Source: Apoda limacodes | Lineage: Eukaryota; Arthropoda; Insecta; Lepidoptera; Limacodidae | Length of the DNA: 64,000 nt | Direction: 5' to 3' | Assembly: GCA_946406115.1 (NCBI GenBank) | Contig: OX291544.1 | Coordinates: 29,281,521 to 29,345,520 of the forward strand | In this document: piece after piece, positions 43,885 to 56,208 of the stretch | How the letters are laid out: each line of letters opens with the position of its first letter | Position numbering within the stretch: the stretch's first letter is position 1 | The notes under the pieces: generated by a model | Told to the model about the DNA's origin: nothing | Database searches by the model: none | The model's input: the letters and a program-made list of their open reading frames with translations, nothing else | Made by a program: the position numbers and the translations under genes

Positions 43885-45640
43885 AAGAATTAGCTAGAGA
43901 TAATGAAATTATATATTATTATTCCTATCATCACAAATATCCTTAATCACTCTATTGCCTCTGGCGAATTTCCAGGTTCCTGGAAAGATTCATTAATTAT
44001 TCCCTTGCCGAAAAAAGCAAGTCCTGTCTGTTATTCCGATTATCGTCCCATATCGATCTTACCATTCCTTTCTAAATTTCTTGAACGTCTTGTTCATGAA
44101 CAGCTGTCTCATTTCCTCACTAAAAATAACTTACTAAATCTTTTAGATTAGTAGTGTTAGTTATCTGTTGACTTTGATATACTACTTTTACTTTTAAGTT
44201 CTCGTAACATATCTCCAACAGCAATCGACTGGTTTCAAAGTTACTTGCATGGGCGCCGGCAGCTGATCAAGGTAGATGATTCCTTCTCTACTTGGTGCTA
44301 CACCAATGCTGGTATCCCGCAAGGTGGCGTGTTGTCTCCACTTCTCTTTGCTATTTTCAATTATAATATAACATCTAATTTATCTTCTTTCTACCATCTA
44401 TATGCAGACGATCTTCAAATATATACTCAGGCTCCAGTTGGTGAACTAAGAAGTGCAGTTGCGATTATAAATAACGATCTTGCTCGCATTATGGATTGGA
44501 GTACCTCTTACGGTCTAAACGTAAATCCAAATAAAACGCAACTTATCATTGTGGGTAGTTCAAGAATGATATCTAAGATTAATTTACAAAATCTTCCTAA
44601 AGTGAGTATTAATGGAACAGTCATTCCATATAGCGAGGCTGTAAAAGACTTGGACATCATCATAGACCAGACATTTTCGTGGGAACCACAATTAAAAGAA
44701 GTTATCAGAAAAATATTTGCTACAGCTAAATCTTTTAGCAGATTGCGTAACTTCTTGCCCATTGCCACTAAAATTGCACTGGCTAAATCACTACTGCTAC
44801 CTGTCCTTGATTATGCGGATGCTAGCTATCTTGACCTTACTGAGGAGCAATTAAATAAGCTTGAGCGACTCCAGAACCTATGTATTAGATACATATTTGG
44901 TTTACGTAAATATGATCATATATCCAAATTTCGATTAAAACTCAAGTGGCCCCCAATTCGCCTTCGCCGGAATACTCATTTTCTGTTTCTTCTCTACAAC
45001 GTACTGTTCAATCCGTCGACTCCGTTATACTTGAAAGAGCGTTTCAATTTTATAGGGTCTACAGCTCATCGCGCCACTACAAACATGATGCCGAAAACTC
45101 CAACACATTATTCGCAAGCATATAATGACTCATTCACTGTCACAGCCATAAGGCTATGAAATAGTTTACCCTTTGATGTCAAAAAAAAACAAACTTTAAC
45201 AATATTTAAAAATCTCGTAATCACACATTACTTAAAAATTTAAGCTGTCTCATCAACACTGTTTATTCATCTATATTATTTAAGATGTATGTAGTTTGTG
45301 TATTTATTTTTTTATTTTTATTTTTTGTTATGTATTTGATATATATATATTTATTTTGTTTAGATGTTTGTACGTATTAGTATTATTTATTATTCATATG
45401 TATATAAATTTAGCTATCGCTATAAATGTATATATTATTTTACTGTTGCCTTTTTTTTTTCTTATATTGTTAAGTTTCAGTTAGCACATTCTACTCAATA
45501 ATTTTATAAAGTCTCCTCTACCCAAAGGTTGTCTGGAAGAGATCGCTCATTAGCGATAAGACCGCCAATTTGTTATTACTTTTATTGTTTTAATTGTTTC
45601 GTATTCTATATGCGCAATAAAGTATATTATTATTAAGTAT
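43885..45640 (+). mobile_element. CR1-like LINE with a 304-codon RT frame
   Basis: 43903-44151 encodes the fingers region (FPGSWKDSLIIPLPKKA, DYRPISILPFLSKFLERLV). A deletion near 44150 removes part of the palm. 44160-44240 continues VDFDILLL and SRNISPTAIDWFQSYLHGRR, and 44245-45159 is an open frame with GIPQGGVLSPLLF, the catalytic HLYADDLQIY, NPNKTQL and the C-terminal LNKLERLQNLCIRYIFGLRK and LRLRRNTHFLFLLYN blocks. The 3' UTR ends CTACCCAAAGGTTGTCTGG and GCGCAATAAAGTATATTATT at about 45640. It lacks the endonuclease. The part from 44864 onward is included in the tandem duplication. Confidence 0.88.
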
Positions 45641-46452
45641 CGTGTTTTGGTTACGTATAAATTCCCTTGCATCTGATGATATGAAGTCAAATTTGGAATT
45701 ATTTCTTAACTGAACACGTTGTATCGTTGGTGTGAAAAATGTAATGTAAAATACTACAGTATGCCGACATTAAAAGCCGGCACAACTAGATTTGTTACAT
45801 AAGTTCCAATTGGATATTTGGAACATCTAAATACTTCCTATTGCTTTTATTAATATTAATTTGACCCTCTGTAGTTTCGCGTAGACTATAAGCAACATAC
45901 CGTTCAATCGCCTGCCAACTCATAGAAGAGATTTTAAAACGTATTCATGCACTGTAGCCCGTAGTCTACGCTCTGAGCTTACAGTCAAGCACTTTAGAAA
46001 ACTACTAGGCTACATATATTATCACTATTTATGTTTTATTTTGTTTTTGTGGCAATGAATGTCTTTATTTGAATTCTTTATTTTCCATATTTTTGAATTT
46101 CCAATAAAATATGAATAAGGATTAAAATAGGTAATTCAAGATAAATATAATAAAATATAAATATTAAATGTAGTTTAGTTTCGTCTACGATTTTCAACCA
46201 GTTTGACTAAGATGTATTATTTAATAAGTTTTTGACTAAGGTATCTAATCAATAAATCCAAATATTTTTTTTTGTGTATATTAATGATGGATTACGTTCT
46301 TTTTGTTTGAATACAGTTGTTTTGAAAGGTATTTAATCAACGAATCCTTATTCTTTTTGTTTGCATTAATAAAACACTTATTTATAAGCAGACCCGAACC
46401 ACTCACCAGGTGATAACAGACACGTCTCACAACCCGGACGTAGGGGCCACAA

Positions 46453-46743
46453 TAGAAAGATTTTACCTACCATTAAAATCCTTATTGTGGTCCTGGAGTC
46501 CTCTCCGGGCCTATTGAGGCCTACCTGGTGAGACGCAATGACGAAAAGAAATGGTGCACACTGGTAAGTAGATGGTGACCGGGAGCATTCGTTTAACTTA
46601 ACCACGTGTACGCGACAGTGTCGCCACGAAATGGACAGAATTGAGGCGGAAAGGCATCAATGCATCTCAACCACGCTCTCTCACAACCCGGAGAGGACTC
46701 CAGGACCAGAATAAGGGTTTTAATGGTAGGTAAAATCTTTCTA
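46453..46743. repeat. 57-bp inverted repeat with a 177-bp spacer
   Basis: Arms 46453-46509 and 46687-46743 (TAGAAAGATTTTACCTACCA...) pair at 55 of 57 positions. The spacer contains the element shared with 32.6 kb. Duplicated at 49209-49265 / 49443-49499. It looks like the ends of a foldback or hairpin element. Confidence 0.85.
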
Positions 46744-47428
46744 TTCTTACTCATTTACCCCGTCTTTCTTCAATCCATGCAGTATACTTCACAAGTAGGG
46801 GCCGTAGTTTCCGTACCTACGTTTACGACTTTACAATGTTTTTCTCCGCCAAGGTTGACAAAATCCATAGGTAGGTCGTACATACCTACTTTATAAAGGT
46901 AAGCCGTAGCCATAATGAAGGATTTCTAATTTATGAAATTAAATTGACACCACTATACCTACCTACCTACATCATAAAGTAGAAGACATTTCACAACAGA
47001 TTTAAGATGGGAATGGGAGTGCAAATCAATTTTGGGTATTATTAGTATTATTAGCCAGTTACCTACGTATTTCTTTTTCCCTATAGGCGTGCACCTATAC
47101 TTATGCAGGTAATGTCGTAATAGTAATTTAATGTATCTAGCCGTAATATTAACAGCTAATTAGCAACGTTGTCGTTTCGGCATTGGCGGTCTGATCACTG
47201 ACCTCGCAGCAACAGCTTGACGAGGATTCGAGAAATTGATAGGAAGAGGGAGTTATCGTAGGAAAGAAAAGAATGTAAACAAAGATTACTTATACGTCTA
47301 GATACCGTGTTCAGGCACACAAAACGAGCCAATCCGAGTACCTGATTTTTCATGTACTTGCCGTCAACACTACATCATACGAAATCTGTGCGTCGTCGCG
47401 AACTGTGCTCCCGCGAATAGTTATAAGA

Positions 47429-47501
47429 ATGGTAGTTTGTGCAATAAAATTGTGTAGAAACTATTGGCAAAAAACACTTGATAAAAAATATCACTTTTCA
47501 C
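47429..47501 (+). pseudogene. THAP-like zinc finger first exon, cut by the duplication breakpoint
   Basis: Begins MVVCAIKLCRNYWQKTL like the copy at 50185, but the sequence breaks at 47501, six bases before the splice donor of the other copy, and continues into LINE filler. Cannot be spliced as in the other copy. Confidence 0.55.
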
Positions 47502-47620
47502 CGTAGCCTATAGACGCTTGCAACACCAGGGGTATCACTTGCGCGTTGCCGACCCTTCAGAAATCTAATAACTTCTTTCTTGAAGAACTCCATACTGTAG
47601 TCCTTGCAGAAAACCTTGGC
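47502..47620 (-). mobile_element. 119-bp Jockey-like LINE filler at the duplication junction
   Basis: CGTAGCCTATAGACGCTTGC ... CTTGCAGAAAACCTTGGCAG equals the 3' coding end of the Jockey-like family on the minus strand. It lacks both the LINE 3' tail and its upstream part, so it was not inserted by retrotransposition. It retains AAATCTAATAACTTCTTTCT, absent from the neighbouring 50.7-kb copy, so that copy was not the donor. Confidence 0.9.
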
Positions 47621-50257
47621 AGCGACTCCAGAACCTATGTATTAGATACATATTTGGTTTACGTAAATATGATCATATATCCAAATTTCGATTAAAACTC
47701 AAGTGGCCCCCAATTCGCCTTCGCCGGAATACTCATTTTCTGTTTCTTCTCTACAACGTACTGTTCAATCCGTCGACTCCGTTATACTTGAAAGAGCGTT
47801 TCAATTTTATAGGGTCTACAGCTCATCGCGCCACTACAAACATGATGCCGAAAACTCCAACACATTATTCGCAAGCAGATAATGACTCATTCACTGTCAC
47901 AGCCATAAGGCTATGAAATAGTTTACCCTTTGATGTCAAAAAAAACAAACTTTAAGAATATTTAAAAATCTCGTAATCACACATTACTTAAAAATTTAAG
48001 CTGTCTCATCAACACTGTTTATTCATCTATATTATTTAAGATGTATGTAGTTTGTGTATTTATTTTTTTATTTTTATTTTTTGTTATGTATTTGATATAT
48101 ATATATTTATTTTGTTTAGATGTTTGTACGTATTAGTATTATTTATTATTCATATGTATATAAATTTAGCTATCGCTATAAATGTATATATTATTTTACT
48201 GTTGCCTTTTTTTTTTCTTATATTGTTAAGTTTCAGTTAGCACATTCTACTCAATAATTTTATAAAGTCTCCTCTACCCAAAGGTTGTCTGGAAGAGATC
48301 GCTCATTAGCGATAAGACCGCCAATTTGTTATTACTTTTATTGTTTTAATTGTTTCGTATTCTATATGCGCAATAAAGTATATTATTATTAAGTATCGTG
48401 TTTTGGTTACGTATAAATTCCCTTGCATCTGATGATATGAAGTCAAATTTGGAATTATTTCTTAACTGAACACGTTGTATCGTTGGTGTGAAAAATGTAA
48501 TGTAAAATACTACAGTATGCCGACATTAAAAGCTGGCACAACTAGATTTGTTACATAAGTTCCAATTGGATATTTGGAACATCTAAATACTTCCTATTGC
48601 TTTTATTAATATTAATTTGACCCTCTGTAGTTTCGCGTAGACTATAAGCAACATACCGTTCAATCGCCTGCCAACTCATAGAAGAGATTTTAAAACGTAT
48701 TCATGCACTGTAGCCCGTAGTCTACGCTCTGAGCTTACAGTCAAGCACTTTAGAAAACTACTAGGCTACATATATTATCACTATTTATGTTTTATTTTGT
48801 TTTTGTGGCAATGAATGTCTTTATTTGATTTCTTTATTTTCCATATTTTTGAATTTCCAATAAAATATGAATAAGGATTAAAATAGGTAATTCAAGAGAA
48901 ATATAATAAAATATAAATGTTAAATGTAGTTTAGTTTCGTCTACGATTTTCAACCAGTTTGACTAAGATGTATTATTTAATAAGTTTTTGACTAAGGTAT
49001 CTAATCAATAAATCCTAATTTTTTTTTGTGTATATTAATAATGAATTACGTTCTTTTTGTTTGAATACAGTTGTTTTGAAAGGTTAATCAACAAATACTT
49101 ATTCTTTTTGTTTGCATTAATAAAGCACTTATTTATAAGCAGACCCGAACCACTCACCAGCTGATAACAGACACGTCTCACAACCCGGAGAGGACGTAGG
49201 GGCCACAATAGAAAGATTTTACCTACCATTAAAATCCTTATTGTGGTCCTGGAGTCCTCTCCGGGCCTATTGAGGCCTACCTGGTGAGACGCAATGACGA
49301 AAAGAAATGGTGCACACTGGTAAGTAGACGGTGACCGGGAGCATTCGTTTAACTTAACCACGTGTACGCGACAGTGGCGCCACGAAATGGACAGAATTGA
49401 GGCGGAAATGCACCAATGCATCTCAACCCCGCTCTCTCACAACCCGGAGAGGACTCCAGGACCAGAATAAGGGTTTTAATGGTAGGTAAAATCTTTCTAT
49501 TCTTACTCATTTACCCCGACTTTCTTCAATCCATGCAGTATACCTCACAAGTAGGGGCCGTAGTTTCCGTACCTACGTTTACGACCTTACAATGTTTTTC
49601 TCCGCCAAGGTTGACAAAATCCATAGGTAGGTCGTACATACCTACTTTATAAAGGTAAGCCGTAGCCATAATGAAGGATTTCTAATTTATGAAATTAAAT
49701 TGACACCACTATACCTACCTACCTACATCATAAAGTAGAAGACATTTCACAACAGATTTAAGATGGGAATGGGAGTGCAAATCAATTTTGGGTATTATTA
49801 GTATTATTAGCCAGTTACCTACGTATTTCTTTTTCCCTATAGGCGTGCACCTATACTTATGCAGGTAATGTCGTAATAGTAATTTAATGTATCTAGCCGT
49901 AATATTAACAGCTAATTAGCAACGTTGTCGTTTCGGCATTGGCGGTCTGATCACTGACCTCGCAGCAACAGCTTGACGAGGATTCGAGAAATTGATAGGA
50001 AGAGGGAGTTATCGTAGGAAAGAAAAGAATGTAAACAAAGATTACTTATACGTCTAGATACCGTGTTCAGGCACACAAAACGAGCCAATCCGAGTACCTG
50101 ATTTTTTATGTGCTTGCCGTCAACACTACATCATACGTAATCTGTGCGTCGTCGCGAACTGTGCTCCCGCGAATAGTTATAAGAATGGTAGTTTGTGCAA
50201 TAAAATTGTGTAGAAACTATTGGCAAAAAACACTTAATGAAAAATATCACTTTTCAC
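47621..50257. repeat. Tandem duplication, copy 2 (2637 bp)
   Basis: See copy 1 at 44864-47501. Copy 2 starts abruptly inside the LINE RT C-terminal domain (GCGACTCCAGAACC) and runs past its end into the donor of the THAP-like exon, so it holds the original right flank while copy 1 holds the original left flank. Confidence 0.93.
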
Positions 50258-50259
50258 AA
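50185..50259 (+). CDS. Possible THAP-domain first coding exon (partial gene)
   Basis: Twenty-five codons MVVCAIKLCRNYWQKTLNEK then YHFSQ, followed by a donor-like GTTAGT at 50260. A short N-terminal Met, C-x4-C and an aromatic-His-Phe step is how THAP zinc fingers (DNA-binding, C2CH) begin. The remaining Cys and His residues would be in a later exon that I could not find before the LINE at 50.64 kb. Upstream DNA (49920-50180) has CG-containing sequence that could be a promoter. It could equally be a relic of a THAP-type transposon or of a duplicated host exon. Moderate to low certainty. Confidence 0.4.
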
Positions 50260-50469
50260 GTTAGTACACTTATCTGCTTGTTATATTTGAGTTACGAACG
50301 AATTTTTTAAAATTATTATTCGCCAGAGTAGCAACAAATATTTTTCTGTTTGTGTTGCCAAGTCACAATTCTGTACCTTAAATCAACCTGGCCAATGTTT
50401 TATTCTAGATATGCCAAAGTAACCTAGACGTAAATACAAGAACATCTGTATTTTTCCTTTTTTTATATC

Positions 50470-50570
50470 CGCAAAGATGGCCGAGATAATAGCAATCAAA
50501 GTGCGCATTTTCGCGCGTCCCATAATTAAAACGCACTCGGCGTTTGATCTTGCTGTGACGTCACGATTCC
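50470..50570. promoter_or_regulatory. Possible promoter-like block (AAGATGGCCG and TGACGTCA)
   Basis: In otherwise A/T-rich DNA, AAGATGGCCG (50474-50483, YY1-like) and a perfect palindromic cAMP-response-type site TGACGTCA (50556-50563) lie 80 bp apart with several CG dinucleotides (CGCGCGTCCC). No matching gene start was found on either side. Suggestive only. Confidence 0.2.
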
Positions 50571-50631
50571 TGTCAACGCGACAACGAAGCGCGCCGACCT
50601 GAAGAGCGGGCATTCTTATCATAATGTTCTG

Positions 50632-53600
50632 GTTTTTTTTTATACCACTAAGGTGGCAAACATGCTTACGGCCCGCCTGATGGTAAGCGGTCACCGTAGC
50701 CTATGGACGCTTGCAACACCAGGGGTATCACTTGCGCGTTGCCGACCCTTCAGACCCTTGCCGAAAACCTTGGCAGGGAGCTCATTCCACAACTTAAGCG
50801 TTCGCGGGAGGAAGTTTCTCTGGAACCGCACTGTACGCGACCATTTAGGTTCTAAAGTGTGAGAATGAATTCCCTGCCGATGGCGAGCGGTGCGATGGTA
50901 GAAAGTAGCCGTGGGCATCATTTCGAACAATTCCTCAGAACACAACCCAATGTACAAGCGGTAGAACACACACATTGAGGCAAAGTCTCTCCTCAGACTT
51001 AAGGGCTCGATACCGCAAGTGAGTTTGGAATCGTCGACAATTCTCACAGCCCGTCGTTGAACCGAGTCAAAAGGGCCAAGCTGGTATCCGGGTGCACCTG
51101 CCCAGAGATGGCAGCAGTACTCCATATGGGGCCGAACTTGCGACTTGTAAAGTAGCAACCTTTGCCCCGACGTGAAGTACTGCTTCGCTCTGTTGAGTAC
51201 ACCAAGTTTTTTGGACGCCAGCTTCACCTTATCTTGTAAATGATCTCGGAACTGAACATCGCTGGAGATGTCGACACCAAGGATCCCAATGCTCTTGGAG
51301 ATGGAGAGGGGAGTGTTCTGGAATTGTGGGACCACAGTGAATGGAGTTTTCTTAGCGGTGAACGCGCACACTTGTGTCTTTGTAGGGTTAAATCGGACCA
51401 AGTTTACCCGTCCCCAGTCAGAGACCTGGGACAGTGTGGTCTCGATTTGAGAAACAAGTTCTCCGCGGTTTTCCTCCACAACGGAACGAGGGATGTTTGC
51501 ACGACCCGTGTAAAAAGCGTCTCCAGTACTGTCATCTGCATAGCAATGTATGTTGTTGATGTCCAACATGTCATTGATATGCAGTAGAAACAGCGTAGGA
51601 GACAGCACAGAGCCTTGACACCAGCATTAATGTCCATGCTATCAGAGCAACTACCGTCAACTACGGTTCGTATGCGTCTGCCGGACAAAAAGCTAGCCAC
51701 CCATTTGCACAAACCATCGGGCACTCCGTAAGATGGCAACTCCGATAGAAGACCGCGGTGCCAGACCCGATCGAACGCCTTCGCTATGTCCAGGCTACAT
51801 GCCAATGCCTACCCTGACTCTCAATGGCTAGTGCCCATCGGTGTGTGAGATACACTAGAAGGTCACCAGTCGAGCGACCGTGGCGAAAGCCATATTGACG
51901 GCCACTGACCAGATCGTGTACTTCTAGGTATCTTAGAAGCTGTGTGTTGATCACACGCTCCATCACCTTAGAGAGGAGAGAGGTAATAGCGATAGGCCTG
52001 TAATTCGATGGATCTGATCTATCGCCCTTTTCTGGCACCGGGTGCACATTCGCAGTCTTCCATGAAGACGGAAATTGCCTAGTGTGGTAGGAAAGCGCGA
52101 AGAGGCGCGTGAGTACAGGACATAACTCAGGAGCACACTGCTTAAGCATCACTGCTGGTATACCGTCTGGCCCACTCGACTTATGTACGTCTAGAGAGAG
52201 CAACGCCCGCCTGACCTCCCGCTGCGTTATGGAGATTTCCGGCATGGTCTTACCGCACCACGGTATAGTAGGTGGTACAGCACCTTCATCGTTCATATTC
52301 GAGTTCGAGGCAAAGAGACTGCCCAGTAGATCGGCTTTCTCTTTAGCACTATGGGCCAAGTCACCATCGGTCTTTCGCAGTGGTGGTAACGACGACTGGC
52401 AGAAGTTCCCTTCGGCAGCTTTGGCAAGCGACCAGAAAGCACAACTCCCAGAAGGATAGCTCGCAAGTCGCCCACCTATTTTGCCGATGAATTGGAATTT
52501 TGCTCTGGCAGTTGCTTTCTTACTGAACATCGAGGCAGCATTTAATTTGCGTTTTAACTCAGAAATATTCGGATCCTTATTAAAACGAGCCGTGGTCCAA
52601 GCCTCATATGCATTTTGCTTAAGAATTTTAGCTTTTCTGCAAGACCTATTAAACCACGGTCGTTTTTTGACGCCGGCAGCTACTCGCGGGCTAGGAATAT
52701 AGCATTCCATACCAGCAAGGATTGTCTCAGTGACTGCGGGTGCGCAGACGTCAGGATCTTCTGAGTTAAAGCAGATCTGCCTCCACGGGTACGATGCGTA
52801 AAATTCTCGCAATCCATCCCAGTCTGCCGACTTATAGTGCCACACACGACGCCAATAAGTTGACCCAGAAGGATCGGGTTGTGTGCATGACACTTGAGTC
52901 CGAACGAGACAGTGATCCGAGGAGCCAAGAGGCGAATCCACTGAGACGGAGTATCCGTCTGGACGAGTAGTCAGCAGAAGGTCCAGTAAGAAGCTCGTAT
53001 GTTCCTCTATATCTGGTATTCTCGTTGGAGAAAGTACCAGCTGAGAGAATCCATAGGTCAGAGCAAATTCATGAGCAGATATCCCAGCATAGTTATTGGT
53101 TCGAGAACTGAGCCACTCGCGATGGTAGGCGTTAAAGTCTCCCAAAATAACTAGTTCTGCTGTGGGATATTGCTCTAGAACTTTGTCAGTCGTCAAACTC
53201 AGGTGCGTGAAGAGTCGAGTTACGTCCGTGTCACCGCTATGAGACCTGTATAGGCACGCATAGATACGAGTGTGGCCGCCGTAATCTACGCGCACCCACA
53301 ATATCGACAGGTCCCTGTCTTCAAGGCTATGAAGGCGGCGACAGCAGATATCCTCCCTGACGAACATACATACACCGGCATGACTCATAAAATTGTGTTC
53401 GAGTTTGTAGCCGGGATAGTGAAGGTATGATGTGTCGGCCGGGCAGGATATCTGCGTCTCCGTTAGAAAAAGAATGGTCGTCTGCGCAGTTACGAGATGG
53501 TGGTGGACTGCGTTAAGATTTGCGTGAATACCCCTGATGTTGCGAAAATCCACATTATATGTGGATGGAGTAGCCGCTGTGCAAACTCTTTTCTTTTTCT

Positions 53601-53991
53601 TTCTTATGGCCATAATATATAAAAAAAGTTACTAAGACTAAGGGATGAGGATTCACTGCACAGACAGCATAGAGCTTGCCACAGATGATACGGTTGCTGG
53701 CACGGCGGGCGGAAGGGCCCCTGATCCCCCTCTGTTGTAGTAGCCGGGTCCACTCCGGTCTCCTTCTCCGGCACGACTACCACTTCAGATACTTTGCACA
53801 GGCTGGCGAATCAGCCTCCCAGGGCGGAGATTAAGTGATCCCTGGGTTCGGGATCCCGTTCAACCTGCGGGCGGCCAGCGGTCAGCCGTTTCATCAGGTC
53901 TCCCTGACCGCCGAACCAGCACGCCGCGTCTACGCCGAGCATGACAGCAACAAGCACCGCCGGTCCTCCGCTGTCCGCGCAGCGAATCCTC
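50632..53991 (-). mobile_element. Jockey-like LINE, most complete copy in the window
   Basis: Minus strand. 5' leader about 53991-53614. Main frame 53613-51784 (609 codons): endonuclease with FRNIRGIHAN, FLTETQIS, LVILGDFNAYHREW, LLDLLLTT and GSSDHCLV, then the RT fingers HKSSGPDGIPAVMLKQC, NYRPIAITSLLSKVMER and GFRHGRSTGDLL. A one-base shift near 51800 moves to ACSLDIAKAFDRVWH (51805-51404). A second break at about 51612 removes four bases within the PQGS motif and moves to the frame holding VLSPTLFLLHIN, the catalytic CYADDS, and the long C-terminal domain (51608-50691). The 3' UTR ends in a T-run near 50632-50641. A small deletion near 50751 removes about 45 bp present in other copies. Encodes no ORF1. 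Not active as it stands. Confidence 0.92.
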
Positions 53992-54132
53992 GCTATGCCC
54001 TGCTTTAGTTGTTCGGGTGGCTTATTCGAGCGAGTACTTGCAGTGCCCTACCTCTCTTATGATACCTCCCTGATTCTTATTCTTTCAATCACCGATGCTG
54101 GTCGCTCGTACCTGCGGTTTTATTACGAAAAA

Positions 54133-54335
54133 ATGAATAGCAAATGCTGTGCAGTGCCTAAATGTTTTAATTCCAATGTTAAAACACCCAACAAACTGTT
54201 TTTTTTATTACACCTAACAATCCTAAAATAAGGAAGAATTGAATGACCGCAATACGGAGACAGGATTCAATAGGACCGAAGACTTGCATTTTGTTGTGAA
54301 GATCATTTCGATGATAGTAACTATTTTATTTTTCC
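54133..54335 (+). pseudogene. THAP-domain pseudogene
   Basis: MNSKCCAVPKCFNSNVKTPN KLFF gives Met, Cys-x4-Cys and the FF that normally precedes a Pro. After a length change in the T-run, FITPNNPKIRKN continues in a second frame, then a TGA where a Trp is expected, then MTAIRRQDS. After another shift near 54285, FCCEDHFDDSNY supplies the Cys-x2-His of the C2CH zinc site. So a full THAP zinc finger is recognisable, with two frameshifts and one stop. No transposase or other domain follows. It abuts the 5' end of the Jockey-like LINE. Confidence 0.72.
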
Positions 54336-56074
54336 TTTTCTCGTGATTATTACCTATTAGCTATTACCTACCTACCTAGTACCTACTACTGACCTAGAAT
54401 AACCACGCGATAAGTAGGTAGGTATTTGAAAAAAAGCAATGATACGTATTGCACGTATAATATTCCATAATAGCTGCTGCCCGCGACTTTGTCTGCGCAT
54501 AAATTATAGCCTATATCAACCTACAGTTGTTAGCGGGCCGAACCTATTTACATAAGTATACCTACTTAGAGATAGTGTATAAAATTTTACAAACATTTTG
54601 GCAGAAATATTAAACTTTCGGCTTTAATTTTAACCACAACATACTATAACATACATAGAAATATCGTTAAAACTTTTGAAGATTCATTCTTAGAGTGTTT
54701 TCTTTGCCGTTAGGTCTTATTTTTAAATGGCATTAAATAAACGTCACAGAAATAAATTTATGAATAAACCTGTCAACCTAAGGTCAAAAGCACTATCGGT
54801 AAAACAGGCTTCTCATTCCGTGATTATTTTTTTTTATGTTCTGAACCATCGTACCACCACATACATACTTTTTCATTAATATAAATATTAAAATAAATAA
54901 AGTGAAGTAGTACGTAAAAAAAACTCAAACTAATAATTATATGCGGGCCGTAAATTGGTTACTTCTGATTTCGTCATAGGTACGTACATCCTACATAACC
55001 ATCAAAATACTTTATTGTACTGGAAACAAAGTACCTATTTGCGGCCCGTAAGTTTCATATCCCTGATTTTGATAAACAGCTGGTATCGAAAAATCTCATC
55101 GTTGATTAAAGCATAGTTTAAAGTTATGCCCTCGACAAACGGGTCGTGCAAATTGAAAAGTATTATGTACTTCTGGCATGATGTGGTAAATTAACTACGT
55201 AAGTATCGAAGTACTTATAAGTATAAAATGTCACTTGGTTAGGTCGTTAGGTACTACGTACCTAACCAATAATGTTTTAGGTAGTAGGTTTTATTCCACA
55301 GATTTCGGCAGACGTAAAATCTTTATTTTTTATGAAATATTGAAACACCATCAACTTTCGGCAGATTATCCGACTGACCTTTTTGGTAACCCTCTTCCAT
55401 GTCGCAGATTTTTCTCACAAGGCACTTATTGATAATTACAACAACAGTAAACTAATACCTACACAAAGCAATGACATAAAATAACTGCAGCGCGCGCGCG
55501 AGATATAACTTTAACTGTAATGAGTTTCATAAGGCGGCGCGGGGCACGAGCGACACACAATCACAATCACAATCTTGGAAATTTAAAAAGTGCTCAAAAC
55601 TTCTCACGGTCACAACTTCCGTTTTACACCATAGATTTTCGTGAAATAAAGACTGATAAAACGTACGTAATCTAAACTTTACTGTTAAGTAGGTTTTATT
55701 GCAATATTCTAATGTGTTAGTAACCCTAATTCCCAAGTTCAGTAAGGTGAACATTAAAACGAAAATATATTCTTTTTACCTAACGTCACATACCTAAGTA
55801 CATTAATTCAGTTTGATAAAGTATTTCTGTAATGATGACCCCTGTGACACATTGTGTTCATAGAACGTAATCACTTATGCAATTTTTTAAATTTTACTTT
55901 AACACAAACATAACAGTTGGATGTAAATCACAATGAAAAAGTAGTATGTCTGATGTATTTAATGGACTACGAAACTAAATTAATTTATCACCGTATCTTA
56001 AAACACATTAGTAGTTAAATAAAAATCTCTTGTCTTCACAACGAAAGGTAACGTCACACCTTGAAATTATAGCG
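54336..56074. other. A/T-rich stretch with repeat scraps
   Basis: 54475-54530 (GCTGCCCGCGACTTTGTCTG CGC) is the end of a common lepidopteran repeat. 55488-55502 is a CG run. Frames such as 55235-55432 and 55527-55754 show no motif. Confidence 0.35.
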
Positions 56075-56208
56075 ATCCGTACTGGGTACTAGGTTCCTAG
56101 CTCTAAGCTAAATTTGTAACCTAACTTTACGTTTTGCCTATAGCAAAATAAACCCAATTGTTTCAAGTGAACCTTTTCATTTAATTGCCTTGGTCAAGTC
56201 ACACCACC
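56075..56208 (-). repeat. 134-bp repeat, inverted copy of 7815-7949
   Basis: Differs from the reverse complement of the first copy at only about two positions over 126 bp (core CTAGGAACCTAGTACCCAGT). The near identity implies recent dispersal or gene conversion. No coding text. Its flanks differ from those of the first copy. Confidence 0.88.

Larger units (their letters stand above)
44864..47501. repeat. Tandem duplication, copy 1 (2638 bp)
   Basis: Direct repeat of 47621-50257, with only scattered substitutions and a few short indels (for example GGACG against GGAGAGGACG near 46438/49195). It contains the end of the CR1-like LINE, its 3' flank, the 57-bp inverted repeat, and a truncated THAP-like first exon at its right edge. 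Confidence 0.93.

Noticed and set aside
45296..45484. Hydrophobic 62-residue peptide encoded identically at 45296 and 48052
   Set aside because: The identity is due to the tandem duplication; the frame lies in A/T-rich LINE 3' UTR and the peptide is a composition artefact.
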